In this document: positions 11,601-22,199 of the stretch, in pieces
How the letters are laid out: each line of letters begins with the position of its first letter
How positions within the stretch are numbered: position 1 is the first letter of the stretch
From: Alviniconcha marisindica
Taxonomy: Eukaryota; Mollusca; Gastropoda; Provannidae
DNA: 64,000 nt
Direction: 5' to 3'
NCBI GenBank assembly: GCA_018857735.1
Contig: JABMCL010000191.1
Coordinates: forward strand, 1,200,001-1,264,000
The notes under the pieces: model-generated
The model's input: only the letters and a program-made list of their open reading frames with translations
Databases searched by the model: none
Told to the model about the DNA's origin: nothing
Position numbers and translations under genes: made by a program

Positions 11601-12163
11601 GTGTGTTTTTTATCGCTGCCCGTACCTCGTCTTCCCTTATGTCCTGGTTCAGTTCTGCGTCATACTCAGAGGCATATGTATCATCATCACTATCATCCTC
11701 ACTTGTGTTTTCAGAAAGATTATCCTCATACAAGTTTGTACCAAAAACTGACTTAAAGTGTGCTAACCACTCCTCTGAGGAAATATCGTTGCCTCTGCCC
11801 GCCCCCCTGTTTATACTCTTGACTGCTTTCCAGAACGACTGCTGGTCCCGAAGATTTTTCGTCAAGCCTTCACACTTGTTTTCTTCGTATTCCCTTTTTT
11901 TCTTTTGGAGCAAACTATGGTGTTTTGTCCGCTCTGTTACATAAGTCGCTACCACCCTCAACAATCGTTTCACACTTTGTTTGGACTGCCTACATTCATT
12001 ATCAAACCATGGAGCCCCTTGCTTTTTTCCCTTGTGATTGAAAAATGTTTTCTTCAGTGGCTCAGCAGCGTTCAGCAAAAGAGACACAAATATGTCAAGC
12101 GCCTTGTTCGGATCACGTGCAATCTGTTCAGTCGCCTCTCCCAGAGTATTTGTAAACACACTT
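11596..12163 (-). pseudogene. LINE B endonuclease-RT linker
   Basis: The frame encodes GAPWFDNECRQSK, SFWKAVKSINRG and EEWLAHFKSVFGT, the usual order of blocks between endonuclease and RT in LINEs. It is followed by an acidic stretch and REDEVRAAIKN. A single-base break near 11,600 shifts into the next frame, where NGKSPGPD continues. The upstream part of this frame is minisatellite translation, not element sequence. Confidence 0.8.
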
Positions 12164-12164
12164 G

Positions 12165-12640
12165 ACCTGCCCCTCTGTCGTCCCTCCTTCTCTCTGCCCC
12201 TCTGTCGTCCCTCCTCTCTGCCCCTCTGTCGTCCCTCCTTCTCTCTGCCCCTCTGTCGTCCCTCCTCTCTGCCCCTCTGTCTCTTCCTTCTCTCTGCCCT
12301 CGTCGTCCTCTTCTCTCTGCCCTCTGTCTTGTCTCCTTTTTTGTTGTCGTCCCTCCTCTCTGCCCCTCTGTCTCTGTCTCCTTCTCTCTGCCCCTCTGTC
12401 GTCCCTCCTCTCTGCCCCTCTGTCTCTGTCTCCTTCTCTCTGCCCCTCTGTCGTCCCTCTTTCTCTCTGCCCCTCTGTCGTCCCTCCTTTTCTCTGCCCC
12501 TCTGTCGTCCCTCTTTCTCTCTGCCCCTCTGTCGTCCCTCTTTCTCCACTCTGTCGTCCCTCTTTCTCTCTGCCCCTCTGTCGTCCCTCCTTCTCTCTGC
12601 CCCTCTGTCGTCCCTCCTTCTCTCTGCCCCTCTGTCGGAC
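12165..12640. repeat. 28-bp minisatellite (copy 1 of composite repeat)
   Basis: Units of CTCTGCCCCTCTGTCGTCCC plus CTCCTTCT vary in length. The array is joined to the conserved core at 12,640-12,830. A related array at 23,030-23,425 is joined to the same core. The long open frames crossing it are repeat translations. Confidence 0.92.
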
Positions 12641-12910
12641 AGTGCCGGGCACCCCCGACGTAGGAATTAAGATCCCCCGTGGTGAGAAACCTGAGCTTTC
12701 CGACTCTTTAAAGTGGACCCGGCGGAAAGGAGCATGACGGGTAGAAATGGAATTGAAGAAGAAGAAGAAGAAGAAGGGTGTTACGTACTTATTTGTGACG
12801 CCCATTGTTCTTCAGTCAGAGAGAGAGAGAGAGAGGGAGACAGACAGACAGACAGACAGAGACAGAGACAGACAGAGACACAGAGAGAGACAGACAGACA
12901 GAAGGGGGTA
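12640..12910 (-). mobile_element. Composite repeat core, copy 1, with (AAG)n and GA/GACA end
   Basis: From GGACAGTGCCGGGCACCCCC to TGTTCTTCAGTCAGAGAG it is almost identical to 23,425-23,605. Differences are CCGT versus CCAT, the number of AAG units and one T. An imperfect inverted pair, CTTTCCG...CGGAAAG, flanks TTTAAA inside it. The orientation shown is arbitrary. The element class is unknown. Confidence 0.85.
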
Positions 12911-13979
12911 AATTAGTTTGTGTTTCACTTGACAAAGTTTTGGTCTGTGGTATCGCAGACTTATTCTCTTTCCGTACAACAACTGCATTGTCTTGTCTTG
13001 TCCCAATTTGCTACAAGTTCTGGTTTCAAAGAAGAAAAGCGACGGACGAACTGACTGCTGAATTCACACCCACGAGAATGAAGATCTCAGTCCAACCTGA
13101 CCCTCCTCAGTTGATGAATGGCCCCTTATCGTGGACGAGATGGCATCTTGTGCCAGGCTGAACTGGCTCTGATGGCGTGGCGGGCGCGGCGTGCGGTCGG
13201 GGCGGGCGGCATTGATGGCACTTCAAGCTGTTTTTCAACAGGCAGGCCCGCGTCTCCAGCTGGCGCTCAATCTAATCACACATCTTTGTCATCCAGGGTG
13301 GCTGACCACTGTGGCCTGCTAACCAGCGGCACGACTGACCGGGACTCAAGGCGGGTCGCCTTTCTACAAGTGGCTCTCATCGTGTCGGTACCCTACCAGA
13401 GGTACTAGGGCTAGTGAAGTGTCTCTGACCCTACACCGACTTTCGCTTTGTTGTTGACGCATATCACGTGCAAGTCTAGCTGTGAACTAGGTAGCCTATT
13501 TGATGCTCGACGAGAATTCTTTACAAGTTTCGTTATTGTTACGGTGTTCTTTTGCATTTGACTCTCGCTTTCAGTCTCTCCCCTCAGACTCGCCTCACTT
13601 GATCCGATCGGCTCTTCGAGTTGTCGTTAATGGATATTGTCCACAAGACCTTGCCACCTTCCCAACATCCCGCCTCCTCCCCGTCGGAACTAGTGAAAGG
13701 GGACCGCAATCAAAGAAACTCACGGGCTCTGGGGGTAAGCCTGTCACTAACAAACAAACAAACAAAAACAAATGAAATGACGTCTCCAAAACAAAAACGC
13801 TCGCAGCAGTTGTTTAGTCTTTTTATGTTACTAATGACCTTAAAAATCGACGTTTAAAAGTTGCGAACTAGACAATGCTCTAAGCGGCACGGCCGCCATT
13901 GGCCCCTGTGTGTGACGTCATGAGCACGGCAATGTCAGCCGCGGCTCTCGCTCGGCGCTCAGTGGCCGCTGTGTCCTCC
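12911..13979. other. Unique-looking sequence, no gene seen
   Basis: The part at 13,020-13,400 is GC-rich and free of simple repeats, with homeodomain-like CTAATCA and a runt-like TGACCACTGTGG. It could be a regulatory island. No exon is recognised. Confidence 0.3.
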
Positions 13980-14993
13980 ACCCAGAGAGGCTGTGGTGTG
14001 GTGTCACTGGTCCACCCAGAGAGGCTGTGGTGTGGTGTCACTGGTCCACCCAGAGAGGCTGTGGTATGGTGTCTCTGGTCCACCCAGAGAGGCTGTGGTA
14101 TGGTGTCTCTGGTCCACCCAGAGAGGCTGTGGTGTGGTGTCACTGGTCCACCCAGAGAGGCTGTGGTGTGGTGTCACTGGTCCACCCAGAGAGGCTGTGG
14201 TGTGGTGTCACTGGTCCACCCAGAGAAGCTGTGGTATGGTGTCTCTGGTCCACCCAGAGAGGCTGTGGTATGGTGTCTCTGGTCCACCCAGAGAGGCTGT
14301 GGTATGGTGTCTCTGGTCCACCCAGAGAGGCTGTGGTATGGTGTCACTGGTCCACCCAGAGAGGCTGTGGTATGGTGTCTCTGGTCCACCCAGAGAGGTT
14401 GTGTGTCTAGTCCACCCAGAGAGGCTGTGGTATGGTGTCTCTGGTCCACCCAGAAAGGTTGTGTGTCTAGTCCACCCAGAGAGGCTGTGGTATGGTGTCT
14501 CTGGTCCACCCAGAAAGGTTGTGTGTCTAGTCCACCCAGAGAGGCTGTGGTATGGTGTCTCTGGTCCACCCAGAAAGGTTGTGTGTCTAGTCCACCCAGA
14601 GAGGCTGTGGTATGGTGTCTCTGGTCCACCCAGAAAGGTTGTGTGTCTAGTCCACCCAGAGAGGCTGTGGTATGGTGTCTCTGGTCCACCCAGAAAGGTT
14701 GTGTGTCTAGTCCACCCAGAGAGGCTGTGGTATGGTGTCTCTGGTCCACCCAGAAAGGTTGTGTGTCTAGTCCACCCAGAGAGGCTGTGGTATGGTGTCT
14801 CTGGTCCACCCAGAAAGGTTGTGTGTCTAGTCCACCCAGAGAGGCTGTGGTATGGTGTCTCTGGTCCACCCAGAAAGGTTGTGTGTCTAGTCCACCCAGA
14901 GAGGCTGTGGTATGGTGTCATTGGTCCACCCAGAGAGGCTGTGGTATTGTGTCACTGGTCCACCCAGAGAGGCTGTGGTATGGTGTCACTGGC
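13980..14993. repeat. 34-bp minisatellite with 60-bp higher-order units
   Basis: The basic 34-bp unit contains CCACCCAGAGAGGCTGTGG and TATGGTGTCTCTGGT. From about 14,375 to 14,910 a 60-bp unit (34-bp form plus a 26-bp shortened form, CAGAAAGGTTGTGTGTCTAGT) repeats about nine times nearly without change. Flanking 34-bp units differ by TATGG/TGTGG and CTCTGG/CACTGG. Open frames of up to 370 codons on both strands are artefacts of the unit. Confidence 0.97.
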
Positions 14994-15508
14994 TCAAGAA
15001 CTGACTTATAGGCCTATTCCATCAATCGCACAGCGTCCCCTCGGTTGACCCCATTTTTCTACTAGTTCCAAACACAAGTCACCAAGTCACAAGGAAAAAA
15101 CTGACTCCCACTTCTGGACACAACACAGCCAACAACAGTGAACACAACCAAGTCAAAACAGTCATTAACAAGTATGTCTCAATCTGTTTACATTTACTTA
15201 TTTACAATGATTCAGAAACATACACCGGCGAGTTCTTCAATCGCGACGTATTAAAAAATATCTGCCTAAAAAGTACAAGATCAATACATAGTTTATCAAA
15301 CCACAAAAATATTTCTGATTTACTGTTATAATACACAGCACATGCTTTGGGGCCCATTTATATTCCGCAGGCACTCAGCACGGGAAACTGCACCAGCTGC
15401 TTGTGATCTGCTTTATTCCGCAAGCCCACACTGGAACTTTCGCTAGGCACAGCCGTGTCCCTTGAAAAAGCGGAGTTAGTTAGTTAGTTAGTAACTGGAT
15501 TTGATAAG
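14994..15508. other. No gene seen
   Basis: Moderately AT-rich sequence without recognisable coding or repeat content, apart from (TTAG)n at about 15,475-15,490 next to the tail of the following SINE. Confidence 0.5.
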
Positions 15509-15835
15509 TAAGTAAGTAAGTAAGTAAACATGGTGCTTAACGTCCACAGAAACCATAAGGCTTATTAGGGACGGGGAGAAGGGGGGGGGGGGGTATGGAG
15601 GTGGGGGAGAGGGAGATTATATACCTATCGCTACACTGTCACCACCAGAATGACTTCTGCATTGAGATGGACTGCGATGAGAGCTATTTTAATGTTTCAG
15701 TCGGAAGTGATGGACAAAGTCACAAGACAGTGTCCACAAAGCACAACCTTTTTGAAGAGAAAGGAGAGCCGAAGCGGTATCGAACCGAGGTCCTTCCGCT
15801 TACCAGCCTTTACCGCTAGGCCAAACCGGCTCACT
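15509..15835 (-). mobile_element. tRNA-derived SINE, type 2
   Basis: The minus strand begins with a tRNA-like head. Box A TGGCCTAGCGG (15,813-15,823) is perfect, and box B GGTTCGATACC (15,776-15,786) has one deviation. The body ends in CCCCGTCCCTAATAAGCC, then GTGGACGTTAAGC and a (TTAC)n tail. A G run at about 15,580-15,592 interrupts it. Tail fragments of this family occur at 5,042, 19,325, 20,150, 35,240, 45,005 and 53,190. RNA polymerase III transcription is the expected mode. Confidence 0.75.
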
Positions 15836-15867
15836 AAAATTTGATGATGATGAGTCTGCTCGAGATT

Positions 15868-16330
15868 ATTATTATTATCAATAATAATAATAATGATCGC
15901 TTTTATATAGCTCTCAAGCAGACTCACTGCGCTCGCATGTGATTCTACATGAGTGAATATCTTTACAGCACGTTTTTGAATATCCACCAAAGTGGTGTAC
16001 TTACAGCGCCGGCATGGCTGGTGCCACATGAAACTGCTGCCGTCTCGGTGCGTTCTGTGTACACCAAACAACCATGCACCATGTCACTTCATGCAAAGCC
16101 ACATACGTAAGGTGCATGCGTGTTTAGCTGTAACTGCCATCTGCACTTTGGGCAGAATGACCGGGATCTTTTACGTGCTACTGCAGTAACACTGGGGTGG
16201 AACGGATACCGAAATAAGAGTCAGCACAGAAAGTTGACCATAGAGAAGAAAATTCTCTCGCCGCTCCTGCAGGGATTCGAACCCGCGAGTCGCGAGTCCG
16301 GCGCTCTAACCACTGAGCTATCCCCGCTCC
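15868..16330 (-). mobile_element. tRNA-derived SINE, type 1, apparently full length
   Basis: The head reads GGAGCGGGGATAGCTCAGTG with perfect box A TAGCTCAGTGG (16,310-16,320) and perfect box B GGTTCGAATCC (16,273-16,283), at tRNA-like spacing. A body of about 390 bp follows (shared with 36,868-37,290 and 26,048-26,208), then a tail of (ATT)n near 15,870-15,898. It is not a functional tRNA gene because acceptor-stem pairing is absent and the body continues. Confidence 0.82.
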
Positions 16331-17174
16331 TTAGCGTTTTAGCGTTATGTCATTTTAGCGTCCTGTCAACCACAAAGGGTCACCTAAGGACAATCCAACT
16401 CAGTCATAAGCAAATGCACACACCCTTTCCCAGACCAGTCCACAAAATCAATCCCTATACAAATATAAAACAAAGCATACGTACACAAACACCGAACACA
16501 AGTTTTTTAAGTTAGCCCTTCAATAATTATTACCCCTGTTAAAAGAGTACATAAGGCTAGGTCGACCATTCCGTCTAATTTTTCAATACCAGATTATAGA
16601 AAAACAAAAAGGAATGGACAGTGACAAAACAAACAAACAAAACCAAAAACCCCAACAACAACAACAACAAAAACCCACAAAACAAACATATAATAGAAAA
16701 TGCCAGTGCCAAAAGGCAACAAGCTGCACATACCACCTGCCAACTATCATCTCCTAGCTAGAGCCACTAGTAAAGCCACACAAAAAGCCTAACTCTTAAG
16801 GAAAAATGCCTGAGAATATTCTGAAGCAAAAACAAAACAAACAAAAAGAGAGAGAAAAAAGCAGGAGAATGGACAAGACGGAAAGAGAAAGAGGACTAAG
16901 CAGAAAAACAAGAGAGGAGATAGGAAAGGGGAATCAAATGACAGGCATGAGATTCCAGATGGTGGAGGGGTGGGGGGTTGGGGAGGGGGGGTAAAACGTC
17001 AGACATCCGGCCTCCCTTCGGGAAGGAAAAGCGGAGAGAAGATACGGAACAAATGAAGTTGAATGAACAGGGGAGGTAGAAATTAGAAAGGATAAATTCC
17101 AGGTAGTCGACGAAGCAACTATGGCTATATTCTGACATATCTCTGGCGTTAAACGAAGACCCTCTGACAACTCA
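16331..17174. other. No gene seen; A-rich
   Basis: A-rich stretches (CAAACAAAC, ACAACAACAAC) at 16,620-16,690 and purine-rich sequence at 16,800-17,050. No coding homology recognised. Confidence 0.45.
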
Positions 17175-17692
17175 GGGTTTTCAAGAGAGGAGACCATAAT
17201 CTCTGCGTCCACAGTACCCCCTATTGCAGGGCTGTAGTGTACGTTGCTGATGAAAAGTTACCCAACTTGATCGAATAAGCACTGATTGCAGGGCTGTAGT
17301 GTAAGTTGCTGATGAAAAGTTACCCAACTTGATCGAATAAGCACTGAGAGAAAGAAGCAACTTATAGAACTATGTAGCGGTGCGAAATGACACGCAGGCT
17401 ACAAGAAGAGCAGTTTAACGCGCCGGCGACTCGCATTCTGAGCATTAGAAATTAAAATGTCCGTTGTAACTTTGTACACCTTTACGATCTTGAAAATGAT
17501 TCAAGGTCATAAAACTCTGTATGAATAAGTAGAACCCAATGGAGATGCCTAAAGAGGGGGACAAATCAACATTTAGGCCTACTGTCCAAGGCAGTACCTG
17601 TATGAGTTGGTGTGCCTTGCCACGCATTGACACTGTGGAGTTTGTGTGCATAATTGAAGGTTATCATCAGAGTATAACAAATTTTCAACAAC

Positions 17693-17779
<87 letters not shown>

Positions 17780-17866
17780 GGGTAACTTTTCATCAGCAAC
17801 TTACACTACAGCCCTGCAATAGGGGGTACTGTGGACGCAGAGATTATGGTCTCCTCTCTTGAAAAC

Positions 17867-17868
<2 letters not shown>
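17175..17868. repeat. 92-bp inverted duplication with a 62-bp tandem duplication and GA tract between
   Basis: Arms at 17,175-17,266 and 17,777-17,868 are reverse complements with one mismatch. The left arm overlaps the first of two 62-bp tandem units (17,226-17,287 and 17,288-17,349). The right arm carries the AAGTTG variant found in the second unit, so it was probably copied from a related unit. The right arm is flanked on both sides by (GA)n tracts. Confidence 0.93.
17696..17776. repeat. (GA)n microsatellite
   Basis: Pure GA run directly left of the inverted 92-bp arm. Confidence 0.98.

Positions 17869-17946
<78 letters not shown>
17868..17946. repeat. (GA)n microsatellite
   Basis: GA run directly right of the inverted 92-bp arm, with one phase slip (GAGGAGAG). 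Confidence 0.98.
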
Positions 17947-17950
<4 letters not shown>

Positions 17951-18868
17951 CAACGTTAAAACGTGATCGTTACAGAGAGCCGCATGCTTCCTCAAGCCAG
18001 TCAGAACTAAAAGGAGAAAGCAGGAACTGCACAATGAATGTGAGTCAATTGAGGAGAAGGATGAGACAGCATGTGACCGCTGCCCCGGCGCCGCTGGCCT
18101 GGCTTCACGTTTCATCAGCAGCCGTTGATGTGATTACCTTACACAGCCCCATCCGCCACCCGCTTGATTCCACTTCAATGCCCTCGCTGATGCAATTGAA
18201 CTCTACCCCTCACACTGGAAACAGTGCTCAGAGAGATTTCCTTCACTTCCCTTCTCAACCTCCCTAGCCCCCACCCCCACACACAGATCCACCTCAGACT
18301 CATCCCCCCAAACACCCCCCCCCCCTCCAATTCTTCACCCCGAACATACCAACCTCACACACTCAACGCCCCCCCCCCCTCCACCCCCACCCCCCAAACA
18401 AAAAACACTCTTGTCCTCCAGAACACAACACTCCTACCCACGCCCCTCATCTACCTTCTGGCTTTCAAAATTATAGCGGTCTGTAGCCATGGACATACAT
18501 GTATATTGTCAGTCCATGCATACATGCAGCCGAGCAATAAAGTGGCACTGAACCTACTGACAGGAAGTCATTCTTTTCTAAGTTGTACCACTCCTGGTCC
18601 ATTCAACATCTTTTTTCTTTTCTTCTTTTTTTCAAAATCTCTCTCCATTTTTTCCTTGCTATAAAAAATGTAATATAGAATTTATTTCTTTATAAAGCGC
18701 CTGCATCTAAGGTGAGCCCAAAGCGCGAAATACAAAACACTAGGGTCCATAAAAGTATACAGTAACGAAAATTAAAATTAAGAAAACAATGAAAGTCTAG
18801 TAAATCAGGTTTAAAAGCAAACTGATATACCTCAACCGGCATCATTCAACATACTTCTCATCACTTTC

Positions 18869-18871
<3 letters not shown>
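17947..18871. other. No gene seen; C-rich tract and repeat end
   Basis: 18,030-18,250 is unique-looking with GC-rich parts. 18,270-18,420 has many C runs. 18,670-18,790 ('TTTATAAAGCGCCTGCATC...AAAGCGC') resembles the 3' part of a dispersed element. No exon is recognised. Confidence 0.35.
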
Positions 18872-18931
<60 letters not shown>

Positions 18932-18932
18932 G
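18872..18932. repeat. (CA)n(CG)n microsatellite
   Basis: CA dinucleotides pass directly into about 7 CG dinucleotides. The same arrangement recurs at 30,289-30,380. Confidence 0.97.
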
Positions 18933-19324
18933 ATTTGGTTCCTTTCAAGTGCGTCAACAACAGATTTGTCGTTGCCGCACGTGCAGCAGATCAAGACAGT
19001 CTTGTTGACCCCAGGTCACCACACAGCACTGTTCCAGCGTCCTTTGCCCCGCCACTCAGCGACTGTGTGTATACAGTGACGTCCCATCGGCCCCTTTCTT
19101 GTCCGGAAACGACTTGGCGGACAGGACGTCAAGGTGGTGTGCGGTCTTGTCAGCCGCACAACATGCATCTGGAAGTGGAAAGGCGTGAAAGGGAGCGCCA
19201 CAAGGGGGTGGAGAGTTGGATGGATGGCCAGTGGTACTGAGCGGCACTAATTTTTTCCTTGCAATGCAGGCAGCTAGTCTCAATCAAGGTGATGTGATAT
19301 TTATTTGACTGGCTACAGCTGTGG

Positions 19325-19720
19325 TGAGTTTTTTGCTGCTTAATGTCCACGGAGGCGAGAAGGCCTATTAGGGTCGGGGACGAGTGGGGAAAGGGGGATA
19401 GAAGAGTGAAACCTCGAAACAGGCACCAACCCGGAAGACCAAGGCTGCCGTGGACCGCCGGTAGAACAACAGCATGTTAAGGCAATGTCCGTCGGGCATT
19501 GCGCAGCAACCACAGCACCACGGCAATTGCTGTCCCAACTGCTATGCAGAACAGAGTCACAAAGACAATGTACGTAGCTCCGCCGTTGGGAAACAACTGA
19601 AGCGAAAGAAGTCCAACCTCCCTGCTCTTGATCTCTTCCGGGCTAGTTTCTTCTTGAGAGTCCAGCTCACCTCCCTCCTCTTGATCTCGTCTGGACTCTG
19701 TCTTCTGTAATATGTGTGTG
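19325..19720 (-). mobile_element. SINE-like dispersed repeat, copy 2 (relative of 1,520-1,800)
   Basis: It begins with the SINE-tail signature in minus orientation (TTAATGTCCACGG...CCTATTAGGGTCGGGGAC) and continues with the block shared with 1,520-1,777. It ends with two diverged units of the kind that form the 53-bp minisatellite at 1,778-2,201. No clear tRNA-like head is visible. Confidence 0.6.
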
Positions 19721-19879
19721 TGTAATATGCGCCAGTGGCGGGTTTATGTCCTCTTGCCACGATCAATTTCAGTAAGCTATGGCACAGCAGGATCCAAGTT
19801 GGTGAGTGCCGACAACAGGAATGTCAATACTGCATTGCAGCAGTCAACAATGCATTGCCTCGACTGCCCGAACAGCTTA

Positions 19880-20150
19880 CCCACTTACAGTATCTGTGTA
19901 CGCTTGCTGTAATATCTGCTTGTGAGCATACCTCTAGGACGCTTGCTGTAGTATTTGCAAGCAATGAGATACGGTATCTGTGAGTGAGCAGACTCACACG
20001 GTACACATGATGTTGTGTATGGTGGTAAGCAGACCGACAGTACACTTGTAGTGTCTGTGCCGGAAAGCAGACATACAGTACAGGCTTGCTGTAGTATGTG
20101 TGGGTAAGCAGAACTACAGTACACTGACGAACTTGCTGTAGTATCTGTCG
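19880..20150. repeat. Degenerate tandem repeat, about 45-bp units
   Basis: Variants of CTTGCTGTAGTATCTG followed by AGCAGAC..ACAGTACAC recur five to six times with high divergence. Confidence 0.6.
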
Positions 20151-20205
20151 GTTCAAGTTCAATGTTGCTTTACGTCCACAGAGACATAAGGACTATTAGG
20201 GACGG
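20150..20205 (-). mobile_element. SINE type 2 tail fragment
   Basis: GCTTTACGTCCACAGAGAC followed by ATTAGGGACGGGGA matches the 3' end of the SINE at 15,509-15,835. Confidence 0.55.
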
Positions 20206-20282
20206 GGAACCCAGGACGGCCACCTCGATTTTCACACAGCTCCTGAACTCTGAACCTGTGGGTAAACACACCTACAGCCTAA

Positions 20283-20968
20283 AGCCCGTTCTTAATCGGG
20301 CGAACAGTGTTTGTTCGCCGAACATGTACTACTTTAATAGTTCGACGAACTATAATTCGTTTCTTAATTGAACTTTTAGTTCGGACAGTTCGACGAGTTT
20401 AACTTCGTTCTTAACTTCGTTCTTAACTGGCCGTTTAGAATGAGATGCAAGCTTCGGCCCGAATTTGCGACAGAAGCGCAGCACTGACATGGGCATGAGA
20501 CAGCATGGTCCAAAATGTAGACTAAAGTCAAGTCAATATGCTTTAATCATCCCTCACAGGGTACTTCAGCTAACCTACTATATCATTCTGGATCCCAGAG
20601 ACAACTAAGGCTGTGCCTCCCACAAGTCAACAAATAAAAATTAAAAAATTACCTCCGAAGCGAGTGAAGTACCTAGCGACATCGTCATCTATTTTCTTTC
20701 TTTCTTCATCTACAGGAGAGTTCTCTGCTCTCAGCCAATCAGAGGCAAGGTTCGTCGAAATGGGCGAATATTCCCAGAACATGTTGAGCGAAGCTTTTTG
20801 GATCCCGAATATAGCTTCGTCGTAGTTCGACGAATACCCCGAATTAGGTTCGCGAAGCAAAAGTTCGCCCAGTTAAGAACCAACTATGTTCGTCGAACTT
20901 TTTTCAGGTTCGACGACAAACCCGAATTATGTTCGCGAAGCAAATGTTCGCCCAGTTAAGAACGGGCT
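20283..20968. mobile_element. Non-autonomous foldback/MITE-like element, 686 bp
   Basis: Terminal inverted repeats begin AGCCCGTTCTTAA and continue with GGGCGAACA on both ends (20,283-20,306 and 20,945-20,968; 22 of 24 match). The right end carries a second, internal copy of the terminal block (GTTCTTAACTGGGCGAAC on the minus strand). The interior has many TTCGACGAA/TTCGTCGAA words that can fold. No clear target-site duplication was found. A 77-codon minus-strand frame inside has no recognised homology. Confidence 0.7.
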
Positions 20969-21710
20969 GAAGCTTAACGTGACTGTGCAGCAGCTGTGTC
21001 GTGATTCAGGCTGCCCGCAACTGCCCTATTTTTGACAGAAAGGCTGACAGAGAGCAGTGGGTGGTGCTGGGCTTCAATGGGCAGCTCCATCACCTTGGAG
21101 ACTCACTGTTCCCTCCTCACGATGTGGCCTGCGGGCCGGAAAGACGAGGAACGAAGCAGCTCCTCTTCACAAGCGATCAGCACGCGACAAGACGTTGACA
21201 CAAGTGAAAATTAATATTCTTACGCGCTGTGATAGGCCGGAAGCGCTCGCGCGTCCGGGTCCCTAGGACTGTCTTTAGTTGTTTTCTTTTTTGCCGCATG
21301 TGGTTTTCAGTCAGATTGTATTGTCTCTTCGAGTCTCTTGACCTTTTTGTCAGGGCTGCTTCGCTTTCGTCTTTGCGGGCGAGACAGTCACGTGCCGCTA
21401 CGTCAATGGCGGTGAAAACGACAACAAGGGCGCCAGCCGCCGCTCCCCAGTGTTTGCTCTCAGTCACGTGGCGGGAACGTCAAGCGCCCCGCCCTCTCGG
21501 TTCATATGCCACTCACAGAGAGGCCGGGACAAGCGCCGGTACGGGGCAAGACGCTTTTCAACCAACGGAAGCATTTCTTTAGTCCGCTTTGCGACTAGCG
21601 AGTCGGCTTCCGCGCTGAGAATTAATAACACCCAGACGTCGGGCTTTCTAGCTGGCGTGAAAATAGAACACTGAACTTGAATTGAAGATGAGCACACCGG
21701 GACCTTGGTG
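20969..21710. other. Unique-looking sequence, no gene seen
   Basis: GC-richer sequence without simple repeats. Several short open frames overlap, none with recognised homology. Confidence 0.35.
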
Positions 21711-21719
21711 TCACACACA

Positions 21720-21791
<72 letters not shown>

Positions 21792-21865
21792 CACGCACAC
21801 ACGCACATTCACCCACCGAGAAACAAAGGTGTGTCATGTGTGTGTTTGTGTCATGTGTGTGTGTG

Positions 21866-21906
<41 letters not shown>

Positions 21907-21911
21907 GTGTG

Positions 21912-21981
<70 letters not shown>

Positions 21982-22063
21982 CACAAAATAATTGGGGGGG
22001 GGGGGGGGGAGTGTAGTGACCACTGTCATAACTGTCATGAATGGAATAAGATGACAAAGGAAT

Positions 22064-22153
<90 letters not shown>
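21711..22153. repeat. Cluster of (CA)n, (GT)n, (GA)n microsatellites and a G run
   Basis: CA run 21,711-21,790, GT run about 21,837-21,912, GA run 21,913-21,980, G run about 21,994-22,009 and GA run 22,064-22,153. Open frames made of these tracts are artefacts. Confidence 0.97.
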
Positions 22154-22155
<2 letters not shown>

Positions 22156-22199
22156 AGCGGGGGGAGGGGGGAGAGGGGGGGGAGGAAGAAGAACGGGCA

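Larger units (their letters stand above)
9543..12163 (-). mobile_element. LINE copy B, 5'-truncated, both RT motifs readable
   Basis: On the minus strand the element reads from the post-endonuclease linker (12,163) through reverse transcriptase to a C-terminal Cys/His motif and a 3' UTR with AATAAA at 9,552-9,557, ending at a (CT)n tract. The endonuclease is missing because the 5' end abuts the 28-bp minisatellite at 12,165. At least four frame breaks are visible (near 11,600, 11,100-11,015, 10,880 and 10,030). A C run at 9,669-9,690 lies in the UTR. The plus-strand remnant at 27,650-28,200 belongs to a similar lineage. Confidence 0.88.

Noticed and set aside
12038..12805. Long frames over the 28-bp array, including one fused to the LINE B linker
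   Set aside because: Minisatellite translation. Only the part below 12,163 on the minus strand is LINE-derived.
13899..15048. Frames of 351-370 codons on the plus strand and 231-237 on the minus strand
   Set aside because: Artefacts of the 34/60-bp minisatellite; all frames are open because the unit has no stops.
16262..16330. Functional tRNA gene
   Set aside because: Box A and box B are perfect, but the acceptor stem does not pair and a multi-copy body follows; it is a SINE head.
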